64,000 nucleotides of DNA from Vitis vinifera (taxonomy: Eukaryota; Streptophyta; Magnoliopsida; Vitales; Vitaceae): the NCBI RefSeq assembly GCF_030704535.1, contig NC_081815.1, positions 8,504,501-8,568,500 of the forward strand, given 5' to 3'. The notes beneath the pieces are model-generated. The model ran no database searches, was not told the DNA's origin, and saw only the letters and a list, made by a program, of their open reading frames with translations. The position numbers were made by a program, and so were the translations under genes. Below, piece after piece: positions 1-9,345 of the stretch (the first letter of the stretch is position 1; each line of letters begins with the position of its first letter).

Positions 1-57
1 TAGTGATGTTGATTGGGTAGGTTATCCCACTATAAAAATGAGCACTACAAGTTATTC

Positions 58-90
<33 letters not shown>

Positions 91-784
91 TGTATCTCTT
101 GGTATTCAAGGAAACAACCAAAAGTTGCTCACTCAAGCACCAAGGTAGAGTATCGTTTTTTTGGCATTATTCGCAGTTAGTTGACTTAGATTACTTATGT
201 CTTATGAAATATTGATGTTTCCCTCTCTAAACCACCATAATTATTTTGTGACAATGTTAGTGTTCTTTACATGTTCGTTAATCCTATGCGTCATGCTTTC
301 TCTAGACATATTGAGCTCAACTATCATTTTATAAGAGAGAAGGTAGCTATGGGCACTCTTGTCACTCGTATATCTCCACACATTCTCAACTTGCTGATGT
401 TTTTATTAATTTTTTGTGAGAGAATGTCTTCACCATGTTTTGAGACAAGCTCGACATCCATATTCATTTTCATTCTAACTTGAGGGGCACGTTAAAGGAA
501 ATATTCAAGGAAATACATAGAAGCAAGCACATAAAAAGGTAGGAAGACACTTCAATCAATATTTTCATAAATTTTAAAAAATCAAATATTAATAATATTT
601 GATTCTCGCGATATTTGGAAATCAAATATTAACATTATTTGATTCTCTTAATTTTAGGATATTTTTCTATATGTTAGAAATATTATTTCTTTCTTTCTTT
701 GTACAACTCATCTATATTTTTATATATAGTTTCAAATAAGTAATAGAAAATATCGTTTTTATTACCAAATTATCAAAATTTACA
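1..784 (+). mobile_element. Copia retrotransposon relic: 3' end of pol (RNase H) plus 3' LTR
   Basis: The left edge of the window enters a decayed Ty1/copia element. Frame-shifted and stop-broken pieces of the RNase H C-terminus can be read: a DVDW-GYP-like motif near 5-30, a degenerate STEAEYR-type block near 134-155, and a stretch with HIELNYHFIREKVA at 307-350. The tail is followed by a short purine-rich tract (484-488) and then an LTR-like block, about 490-784, which ends in TTTACA and carries a TATA-like stretch near 720. A poly-T run at 58-83 interrupts the coding part. The usual copia gene order places RNase H last, which fits. The element is non-functional and its 5' part lies outside the window. 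LTR boundaries are approximate because no second LTR is visible here. Confidence 0.7.
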
Positions 785-1320
785 CAATTTCAATATAATT
801 AAAAAAATTTAAAAATTAAAATTATGCTTATTTTTTATAAAAATATTTTTAAAATACCAATTTCTAAACATAAAAGTATCATCATTTTTAGAAATGATTT
901 TTCGCCCACGGCTTCAAGGTACCTTTTTAACCATTTGAAACATTTTATTTAGATATAATAAAGTTTTATAAAATCATTTTTAATAAATAAAAAATCACTT
1001 CTATCATTTCTTTTAAAAACTACTTTTTATTAGCTTTATAATTATCAAAAACACTTATGTGTATGCAAATATCAACTCATTCTTTATAAAATTATTTATA
1101 ATAAAAGCAATTATTAATAACATTGTTATCAATAAAAACCCCACAAGTTAACAACACTTTTACTATTTGATAATTCTTCATTTAATTATTAAATTAGGAT
1201 TAAAAAAATACTATTTGATAAAACTTAAAATTTAATATTAATATTTTGAAAGCTTGGAGTCAAATTGATCTTAATGAATTAAAATTAACATTCAATTTTA
1301 TTTTAATTGATCAAGAAAAA
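785..1320. other. AT-rich intergenic sequence, no gene seen
   Basis: Very AT-rich sequence with no open frame of note and no RNA gene signal. Nothing beyond short homopolymer runs is supported. Confidence 0.5.
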
Positions 1321-1324
1321 TGAA

Positions 1325-1790
1325 GACATGTTTGGTTAGTTGAATAAAATATAATATACATACTCTAAGATATGATACTCCATTGAACATAGTATGCGTA
1401 CATGTGATATTATTGGAATATGATATTCTTGAATGTAATATCCAATAAGATATATTATGTTATATTTATATTTGATTTATAAAAAATAAAACAAAAAATA
1501 TATTGTATTTTAATGTTTATATTTGTTTAAAATAAAATTATATTATACTAAAATATTTTTTATTTAAAAAAAGGTATAAAATCTCTCATATTTAATATTA
1601 CTTGAAAAATGTGGTATGATTTATAATTTAATAATTATTTATGATTAAAATATTTAAAATTTATAAATGAAAAATTATATTATGTTATTAAAATATATTA
1701 AATATGTTTTTGATATATTTAAAAATTTTTAATTACAAATTTCATTTTTTACTTAATTTTTTTTGTTTTGCAACTTATAATTATTGTGTT
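1325..1790. repeat. Possible MITE relative of the element at 17,434
   Basis: The stretch opens with ATGTTTGGTTAG and carries several ATATGATA/AATATCC words near 1365-1460. The MITE at 17,434-18,170 has a very similar terminus (CTATGTTTGGTTAGCC) and internal words (ATATCCCATTGG). I cannot find a matching right terminus or a target duplication here, so this is at best a truncated or diverged copy. The right boundary is a guess. Confidence 0.3.
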
Positions 1791-3053
1791 AGGACTTACT
1801 TGGGAGATTTAAATATATCCGAACAGAAGGGCACCGTTGTAATTTTAACTCCAAACTCAATAGTTGAAGGATAAGCCCATGAATGATTTAGGGACAAGAT
1901 GGGTATTTCGAAGCCCAAGACCTATATACTTCTCGGGAATTTCTAGTTTCCAAAAAGAAACTGTCCTTTCTTAAAATCACGAACAACGTTTCCAATTCCA
2001 AACAAAACTTTTCTATCTTCGTTGCCCTACCTGTACCGGCTACCGGATGCGGGCCCCACTTCAACCTCCCACTGGTTTCAAAGTTCAACGCACCTCGTGG
2101 CCTACACAGCCATCACCTACACGTGCCGGACACTTCACTTTCTGCACTAGCTTTCCTTTTATGCTTCTAAGTGAGGTACGGGCTGGACTGCATGGGCGGG
2201 CCACGTATATGCTCACGTCACCAAGGCTTTCTGTATTTTTAGATGGATTTAATTGATGTTCGGTGATTGACCCTTTTACCCCTTGAGACCTGCAATGTTG
2301 GGAGTAATGGTGTTGTACGATGCTGCCCTTGTTTGGAACTAGTGGTGGTGCTCCACATGGGCATAAAAATACTTCTAATTTTAGAGGATGGAATGACATT
2401 ATTTCTTTGGCATGGTCAAGCGATGTCGGCCATTATTTTATTTTTTTATTTTTTATTTGTAGCTTTGTTTTCAAAATATATTGAGATTAGAAAATTGATA
2501 AGATTTTAATTAATTTTAAAAAATAATTTATAATTATTGCTCAATTTTTTATAAAAGAAAAACAAAAAATTCGATCAATGATGTTTAATATTATTCAAAA
2601 CAAAGAATAGGTCGATATGGTTTGAATTTAAAAAAAATATAAGCGCTTAATAATTTAAAATAACATAAGAATGGATATAATTATTAATTTTATTCTTAAA
2701 TAAAAATAGAGTTAAAATTTTATTTATTTTTTATATTCAAATAGTACAATAAAACCTACTTTAGAGAAAAGAAACATAAAAATTATTCAATTATATTGAT
2801 AACACTAGAATTTAACATAATGGATATTGTAGGGCAATCAAGGTATAAGGAAAATTTTAGGAAATTTTGTCTAACTACGGTCTACAACAATCAAAATTTC
2901 AACTCTTAATATCTAACATAATATTTTATTTTATTTTTACTTATTAGTAATTTAATTGTCTGTGTTAAAAGATTCTGATAATAGTCGTGGCATTGAAATG
3001 TTAAGAAATAAAGTAGTATATAACATTTTTAACCCTCCTCCGTATGGATGAAT
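1791..3053. other. Intergenic stretch with a GC-richer, G-box-containing patch
   Basis: Between 1,880 and 2,400 the sequence is clearly less AT-rich than its surroundings. It contains a perfect G-box (CACGTG, 2120-2125) and a CACGTCA element near 2214, which resembles a plant promoter or 5' region. No coding exon that I recognise follows. The small open frames here overlap on both strands, show no family features and are probably chance. From 2,500 to 3,053 the DNA is plain AT-rich sequence. Confidence 0.35.
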
Positions 3054-4289
3054 CAATGTTTTAAAAATTGAACTATATCGATCGATCCAATCTATCCAAC
3101 CGCTAACCAATGGTCCTTTCAGTCCGATTCCTTCTTTTGAACTACTTAACTATTGAATTTGTCACAAACTGCTTGAATCGACTATTGAACTAATGAACTT
3201 AGTGAATCGGACGGTTTTCCAATAACTGAATGGTTCAATGTTCCTGCCCCTTCTCCCTTTTCTTTTTTCTATTCAAGCCCTAACCCCCTTCCCATTGTCA
3301 TCCAAGCCTCCAACAACCTTTGCCTCCAGTTCAATGACTCCAACCTTCAAGCGTTGATGCCAACGCCTGCAAGCCTCCACCTCTTGTAGGGTAAGTGATA
3401 TAGAGTCAGTGGAAAAAGAAGGGCCAGTGTAGAAAGGGAAAAGAAAGCTTTTATGAGGAAGTGAAAACCAAGAAATATAAAAATAAAGGTAGAATAATTC
3501 ATTTTGGTATTGCAAATTAGGATATGGAGGGTCTACTAAGATGATATTGCATATTTGCAAATCAAATTAGATAAAAATATTAATTATTTTTTTTCAAATT
3601 TTATCATATAATATTGTAGACCCTCATTTTGGTATAGTTTTTTTTTTTTTTTGTGGTTATTTTTGGAGCACTATTTTCATATCATCCCCGGGAGAGTTGG
3701 CAGCATCGTGGAGGAGTGGGAGGGACCAACTTCTTCAAGTGCTGAGAGCTGCATGCATGGACACATGGCCAAGGACACCACCACCTTGTCATGGTGGTGG
3801 TTAGGGATGGAGATATCTCTGAGCAAGAGAACAGAGGGGTGAGCAAAAAAATGGGTGAAAGTTGGACAGAAAAATGGGAACAGCTTGAGAGAGCGGGGGT
3901 TTTTCTTTTTTTTCAGGAGGAAGACATTAAGGAAAAATGGAGGAGAAGAGTCCAGAAGAGAATAGCAGCACAAGTATTTTTTCTATAACCTACTTGTTCT
4001 TTCTTTTTCATATGGTTTGAGTATTTTTCTATGTATACCGGTATTCTATTTTGATGGCTGAATGTGAGCATTGAAAGCTTTTGGTGTATTTTTTATTGAA
4101 TATGAGTTTGTCGGCATGCATTTTATGCTTGATTTTTAACCCATTTCCTTCATTCACCAAACCCGTCACCATACTCTCACCTTGAACTTCTTTCACACCT
4201 GCCCAACCTGCTACCTCGCTACCCATTTCCCACTCATGCACACGGGAATCATGCATCCCTTAACCTAATTCGTTCTTCATACCCACTAG

Positions 4290-4638
4290 TGGCATTACAA
4301 TCAATGATGCCATTGAGTACTTCATTCAAAACTTAAAGCCTTTTTCGGGTCGGACACGTCAACGATGTGCGCAATGCTGTGATGAGTGTCAGTGACTCGG
4401 CGGCCAAGGCCGAGTTGATTCAAGTTGAGGTCTACGCCCGTAGGTCGCTTCAGCTATGGCGGACACTCCTCAACTAGTCGACTTTCTTCTCCCAGATCTT
4501 TCTTCAGATCCTCTGAGGCACGTCGTCCGTGACTCAAATCCTCTCTTACGTTGGCCCTCGCCACCATTCTCTTCACTACTCAATCTCCTCACTTGGGCCG
4601 CCATTGTTATGCGGTGTAGTTGCAGAGAGTGGAGAAAG
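4290..4638 (+). pseudogene. Unidentified GC-rich gene fragment upstream of the RPL9 piece
   Basis: This stretch is much richer in G+C than its neighbours. In pieces it reads like coding DNA, for example a frame over about 4350-4450 containing DVRNAVMSVSDSAAKAELIQ, and an open frame from 4456. I do not recognise a family. It passes directly into the RPL9-like start codon at 4639 with no visible promoter or intron boundary. It may be a third captured exon or the 5' UTR of the RPL9-derived transcript. Confidence 0.35.
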
Positions 4639-4797
4639 ATGAAGAGCATATCGTCTTATGAGATGATGGACATACTTGAAGGTGTGAAGATCAAAGTGAA
4701 GGCGAAGATCATTGAGGTGAAAGGCCCAAGAGGCAAACTCAACCGCAACTTCAAGCATTTGAACCTTGATTTCTAGCTCATCAAGGATGAAGCATGA
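4639..4797 (+). pseudogene. RPL9: 60S ribosomal protein L9 (RPL9) 5' coding fragment
   Basis: From the ATG at 4639 the frame reads like the N-terminus of cytosolic ribosomal protein L9/uL6: a start of the type MK-I-S-E-MDI, then [20 protein letters not shown] and [10 protein letters not shown], then a stop codon (TAG) where the family has Gln, then LIKDE and a second stop. Only about the first 50 of the usual 190-odd residues are present. It therefore cannot make a functional L9. It has no intron in this span and is fused at its 3' side to unrelated DUF1685-like coding sequence. That points to a retrocopy or to capture by a transposon. Confidence 0.75.
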
Positions 4798-4992
4798 CAA
4801 CACCGTAAGGGCAACAACGCCCGCCGCAGTAAGAGCATCGTCGATGAGGATCTGAATGACCTCAAGGCCTGCATCGAGCTAGGTTTCGGCTTCGACTCGC
4901 CGAATGTGGATTCGCTGGAAAGTGATGACTTTAAAGACTCGACTGCTAATGAGGATGATGAGAATGGCGGCGGTAGATTTGACGGTGGGAGA
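4798..4992 (+). pseudogene. DUF1685-like gene fragment, interrupted by a copia element
   Basis: Directly after the RPL9 fragment the frame reads RRSKS, then VDEDLNDLKACIELGFGFDS, followed by an acidic, Ser/Asp-rich tail. This matches the conserved core of plant DUF1685 proteins (D-E-D-L-x-E-L-K-x-C-x-ELGFGF), a family without a known function. The open frame runs to 4992, where the young copia element is inserted, and continues for about 17 codons (to a TGA near 7776) past 7739. No start codon or 5' part of a DUF1685 gene is visible, so this is a fragment. Confidence 0.6.
4988..4992 (+). repeat. Target site duplication (left) of the young copia element
   Basis: GGAGA stands immediately before the LTR start TGTTAG and is repeated exactly after the second LTR at 7735-7739. 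Five-base duplications are typical of Ty1/copia integrase. Confidence 0.9.
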
Positions 4993-5283
4993 TGTTAGAC
5001 TATCCGAATCTTCAGCAGAAATTCCAGAAGCATCTGCACCCAGTCCTCACTCTATCCATTCTGTTACTGATTCAAAATGATCCAGCTGTTAGCATTATTT
5101 TCTCCTACAAATGTGTATTTGATAGTTTCCTTATCTTTGCTCATACTTGTGTTCCTTATTATACGCTTGTCAGTTCAATTGTACAAATATAAATATAATG
5201 AAAAACTACACAGCTTGAGTGCGAGAGCCAAGTCAAAGATATACTGTGTGTTCATCTTTCTGTTGAGTTGTTAAGGTTTTACA
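4993..5283 (+). repeat. 5' LTR of the young copia element
   Basis: Begins TGTTAGACTATCC and ends GGTTTTACA. It is followed at once by the tRNA-Met primer binding site and is identical by eye to the block at 7444-7734. A TATA-like run (ATATAAATATAATG) lies near 5186-5199. LTR boundaries are fixed by the TG..CA termini and the flanking duplication. Confidence 0.93.
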
Positions 5284-5295
5284 TGGTATCAGAGC
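5284..5295 (+). promoter_or_regulatory. Primer binding site (tRNA-Met type)
   Basis: TGGTATCAGAGC directly follows the 5' LTR. This is the standard copia primer site complementary to the 3' end of initiator tRNA-Met and primes minus-strand cDNA synthesis. Confidence 0.9.
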
Positions 5296-5354
5296 TTAAT
5301 TCTATAAGCTCGCGCTTTTCAAACGATCCTTTCTCTAGCTTCCGCATCATCCAA

Positions 5355-6396
5355 ATGGCCAACACCAATGACACCTCCATCCCTGTATCTATCCTACCAC
5401 CATCTACCACCATTATTTCTGTTAAGCTAGACGGCTCCCACAATTATTTGGCATGGAAAATGCAGTTCCTTAATCTCCTCCGAGGACATGACTTAATGGG
5501 CTTCATTGATGGCACTGAAGCTTGTCCTCCAAAACATATTGCCTCTGGTTCATTAAATCCTGCCTATGTTGTTTGGCAGAAGAAAGATGTTTGTCTCCTT
5601 GGATGGATCCTTGCATCTCTTTCAGAAAAACTTGTTTCTACTATATATGGATTAGAAACATCTAAGCAAGTCTGGACTGCCCTGTAGACTCGCTTTTCTT
5701 CTCAATCACGTTCTCGAATCTCTCATCTTAAACGTCAACTTCAAACATTGACTCAAGGTACCAAATCCTGTTCCGAGTATCTTGAAAGTGCCAAAACCCT
5801 TGCAGATCAATTGGCAGCAGGTGGCAAGCCTGTTGACGATCAAGACCTGATCTCCTTTCTTCTTGGTGGCTTGCAATCATCCTACACACCGTTTTTCACC
5901 TCTTTTAATTTTGCATCCCGTGAAACTGACTTCACATTCGAAGACTTTCAAGCTGAATTGCTGGGCTATGAAAATCTTCTCGATGTCAATCACTCTGTTC
6001 ATAACACAGATGGTCCTCACTTTGCATTTGCTGCAAACAAATCCAAGGCACCTACTTATGTGCAAAAGAAAGGACCTCCACTCCCTCCTACTAAAATGCA
6101 GAACGCAGCTTCCTCTAATTATCGATCACAGCAGACCAGATCTACTCCTCCACAACTCCCCAACAATCGTCCAGTTTGTCAAATTTGTGGTAAATCTGGC
6201 CATACTGCTATTGATTGTTTTCATCGGTTTGATTATTCATATCAGGGTCGGTTTCCGCCTCAAGATCTTGCAGCAATGGTGGCTGAGACTAATGCCACAT
6301 TTGATCATCAAGTATGGTACATGGATAGCGGTGCTAATGCCCATATTACATCAGATGCTTTTGGAATTTCTGCTGAAGATTCGGATAGTCTAACAC
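5355..6396 (+). pseudogene. Copia gag and protease start, broken by a stop and a deletion
   Basis: The likely gag start is the ATG at 5355. The frame has a typical copia Gag N-terminus (SVKLDGSHNYLAWKMQFLNL), then an in-frame TAG at about 5685, after which the same frame continues with the UBN2/retrotran_gag-type region. A CCHC zinc knuckle, CQICGKSGHTAIDC, lies at about 6178-6219. The aspartic protease motif MDSGANAHIT lies near 6321-6350. The frame is then lost at the deletion junction near 6396. The zinc knuckle and DSG motif are intact; the internal stop would yield a truncated Gag. Confidence 0.85.
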
Positions 6397-6397
6397 T

Positions 6398-7420
6398 GGT
6401 ATTGAGCTTGGATTTCACGAATCTGTCAATGACTACTCTCTGTTCACTCTACATACTGATCATGCCAGAATTTTTGTCTTAATCTATGTCGATGATATTT
6501 TGGTGACAAGATCTGACACCTTCGCAATTACTAAACTCATTCGCCATCTGCAGAGTATTTTTCATGTCAAGGATCTTGGTTCTCTATCTTATTTTTTAGG
6601 TGTGGAGGTTGATAGGAGCTCTCAAGGACTGCACTTACGTCAAACCAAATACATTTGTGATCTCTTAGACCGGACTCATATGGCTGGTGCCAAGCCACTT
6701 GCGTTGCCTACGGTGGCAAGTACCAAACTGTCTAGTACTAATGGAGAACTCCTATCTGATCCTTCTACTTATCGCCACATCATTGGGGCCCTCCAATACT
6801 GCACAATCACCCGTCCTGATATTTCTTATGTTGTTAACCAGCTCTGTCAATATATGCACCAACCACGAACTCCACACTGGCAAGCTATGAAGCGCGTTCT
6901 TCGCTACTTAAAGGGCTCTGTCAACCATGGACTGTTCTACACACCATCTCCTCTCCAACTACATACCTACTGTGATTCGGATTGGGCAGGCAATCCAGAT
7001 GACAGAAGATCTACTAGCGGCTATGGTGTTTTTCTAGGTCGAAACCTGGTTTCTTGGAGCTCCAAGAAACAACACGTGGTCTCTCGTTCGAGTACCGAAG
7101 CTGAGTACCGTTCAATGACACTCGCTACAGCTGAAGTATACTGGCTCTGAATGCTTTTCAAAGAATTGGCTATTGGTCTCATCCACATCCCAACTATATG
7201 GTGCGATAACATTGGGGCAATTGCACTCGCTTCCAATCCGGTGTTCCATGCAAGAACGAAGCACGTAGAGATTGATTATCATTTTATTCGGGAGAAAGTA
7301 TGCAACCATGATATTCAAGTCCAACATATCTCAACCGTGGATCAAATAGCGGATGTCTTCACCAAAGGCCAAACTGCAAAGCGTTTTCAATATCTCAAGG
7401 GCAAATTAATGGTTTGTCAA
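6398..7420 (+). pseudogene. Copia RT C-terminal part plus RNase H
   Basis: The reading frame starting near 6401 (IELGFHESVNDYSLF) carries the RT catalytic box YVDDIL at about 6485-6502 and the downstream RT connection. RNase H follows, with the motifs DSDWAG (about 6976-6993) and STEAEYRSM (about 7090-7116). One in-frame TGA at 7148-7150 lies between WL and MLFKELA. The C-terminal ARTKHVEIDYHFIREKV block and the DVFTKG motif are present. RT fingers and palm N-terminal to YVDD and the whole integrase are absent, so the element cannot transpose alone. Confidence 0.88.
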
Positions 7421-7443
7421 AACCCCATTAATTCGAGGGGGGG

Positions 7444-7734
7444 TGTTAGACTATCCGAATCTTCAGCAGAAATTCCAGAAGCATCTGCACCCAGTCCTCA
7501 CTCTATCCATTCTGTTACTGATTCAAAATGATCCAGCTGTTAGCATTATTTTCTCCTACAAATGTGTATTTGATAGTTTCCTTATCTTTGCTCATACTTG
7601 TGTTCCTTATTATACGCTTGTCAGTTCAATTGTACAAATATAAATATAATGAAAAACTACACAGCTTGAGTGCGAGAGCCAAGTCAAAGATATACTGTGT
7701 GTTCATCTTTCTGTTGAGTTGTTAAGGTTTTACA
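7444..7734 (+). repeat. 3' LTR of the young copia element
   Basis: A 291-bp block identical by eye to 4993-5283, preceded by the G-rich polypurine tract and followed by GGAGA (7735-7739), the second copy of the target duplication. Identical LTRs mean few or no substitutions since insertion. Confidence 0.93.
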
Positions 7735-7739
7735 GGAGA

Positions 7740-8110
7740 TGGGTCTCGGTGTTATTGATTGTGTCCGCGGGAGCCTTCATTTTGTTTTGATTTCAACTAT
7801 ACCGAACCGTTGTTTCCGACGACCCTGATGGAGATTTAGTGAGACATAGTGAGGTGGCGACATGTGGCAAGGACAGAGGTGGTCCATCACTGCGGCTGGA
7901 AGTGGAAACAGAGGATTTTCTTTGTGTTGTTTTGAAGTTTTCCCTTAATGAGATGGAGGAAGACTCATAAACTATTTTAGATGGTGAAATAAGTGGAATA
8001 AGATTTGAGGTTGGCTACAAGACAAGAAATTTGTACTACATCAGTTAGTGACTGTCTCATTAGTCATGCTAGCCAACTCACAACTCCATTTTTCTAGGTT
8101 CGCCATTGGA
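7740..8110 (+). pseudogene. Right-hand remainder of the interrupted gene-fragment locus
   Basis: With the copia element set aside, the frame of the DUF1685-like fragment continues here into WVSVLLIVSAGAFILF and then a stop, so the insertion did split a contiguous sequence. The stretch is GC-richer than the AT-rich DNA to its right. I cannot assign it to a family, and it has several stops in all frames after about 7,790. Confidence 0.4.
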
Positions 8111-8149
8111 ATTTGGCAAATGTGAATCTTGTGGTACAACTCATTTTTA

Positions 8150-9345
8150 TTATTATTATTTATTTCTTCATTTTGATATCAAAGTTTAATTTTCCAAAAT
8201 TCTCATTTTCAAAAACTAATTCTCAAAACTCCAATTCTCAATTAATTTTCAAAATTCTAATATCTTTCAAATTTAGTTTTTAAAACTCTAATTTTCAATT
8301 AATTTTTCAAAACTCCGATTTCTTTCAAAATTAATTTTAAAACTTCAATTCCTTAATTTAGTCTTCGAAACTCTAATGTTCAAAATTCTAATTTCTTTCA
8401 AACGTAACTTCCAAAATTCTAATTCTTAAATTTAATTTTAAAAACTCCAATTTTCAAATAATTTTTGAGACTTCAATTTTCAAAACTCTAGTTTTCCTTT
8501 AAATAATTTTAATTGCACTCCAGTTTTCAAATATTTTTTAATTCTACCACTTTTCATCCTTTATTAGGGTTTCAAGTCACTAAAAATCCCGTTTTTTTTT
8601 TTTAAATTAACTTGCTACTTTTCCTTTCAAGAAAGCATTTTTCTCAATTTTTCTTTGATTTTAAAATAAATTTTCGTTTTCCTTGATTTATTTTTTTTAA
8701 TAAGCAAGAATATTTTTTTTTTATAATTCCAAAATGTTGGAATTTGTGATACTAATTCATGCAAGATAAATTGGGCTTTGATGTGGGCTCTACATATGAG
8801 TTTTTTCTTTTGATTATCAACTGTTATATTTAATGAATAATTGTCTGACCTTTGTTTTGCTCTTTGATATGCATGTGACAATTTTATACTTGAACTAACC
8901 TTGTTTCCATAATAATGCGCTATTACTTACTGCTAAGGTATGATTTCACTCCCACTTTGCTTATTCTTATGCATGACTCGTCTTATTATTTGATTTTTTC
9001 ATTGATATTTATTGATTTTCTAGTTAATTGTCATGTCTACCTCACCTTATTTAGTATAGACCCGTTTTTAGTGACTTAAAGGGGTGCTACGGCTCACCAC
9101 CATGCCTTTCCAATAAGTAATTTGACCCCAGACCTAGACTTGGTTTTTCACAAACTTGTTTTTCCTTCAGAAGTCACACTTATGGTTTTTTTTTTCTTAT
9201 TTTATTTTTCCCTTAAAAAATAAGTGGCGACTCCAAGTCTTTCTAAAAAAAAAAAAAAAAAAAAAAATCAAATTTTCACCAAATAAATAAAAGAGCGAGT
9301 TTTGCCATCGAGTTGGAACTCATCGAACAAAATACGAGGTCCACA
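8150..9345 (+). repeat. Gypsy-type LTR/leader-like sequence with short degenerate iterations
   Basis: 8,160-8,560 is built of loosely repeated words of the type TTTTCAAAACTCTAATTT. 9,060-9,345 contains AAAGGGGTGCTACGGCTCAC, a poly-A run and AATAAGTGGCGACTCCAAG, which in my recognition resembles the 3' LTR end and leader of large plant gypsy elements. No gag or pol follows and no second LTR is seen, so this is a remnant or a solo segment. The family assignment is an inference. Confidence 0.4.

Larger units (their letters stand above)
4993..7734 (+). mobile_element. Young, internally deleted Ty1/copia LTR retrotransposon
   Basis: This is a complete insertion unit: a 291-bp LTR at each end, a 5-bp target duplication GGAGA, a primer binding site complementary to initiator tRNA-Met (TGGTATCAGAGC, 5284-5295), and a polypurine tract of G's (7435-7443) just before the 3' LTR. 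The internal region is only about 2.2 kb. It holds gag with a zinc knuckle, the first residues of protease, then jumps near 6395-6401 straight into the C-terminal part of reverse transcriptase and RNase H. Integrase and most of RT are missing. By eye the two LTRs show no difference over 291 bp, so the insertion is recent and was probably mobilised in trans by an intact relative. Confidence 0.93.

Noticed and set aside
2085..2399. 104-codon minus-strand open frame in the GC-richer patch
   Set aside because: No domain, no homologous feature recognised and overlapping frames on both strands; probably chance in a GC-richer island.
4992..5274. Two short open frames repeated identically at 7443-7725
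   Set aside because: They are chance frames inside the two identical LTRs, not genes.
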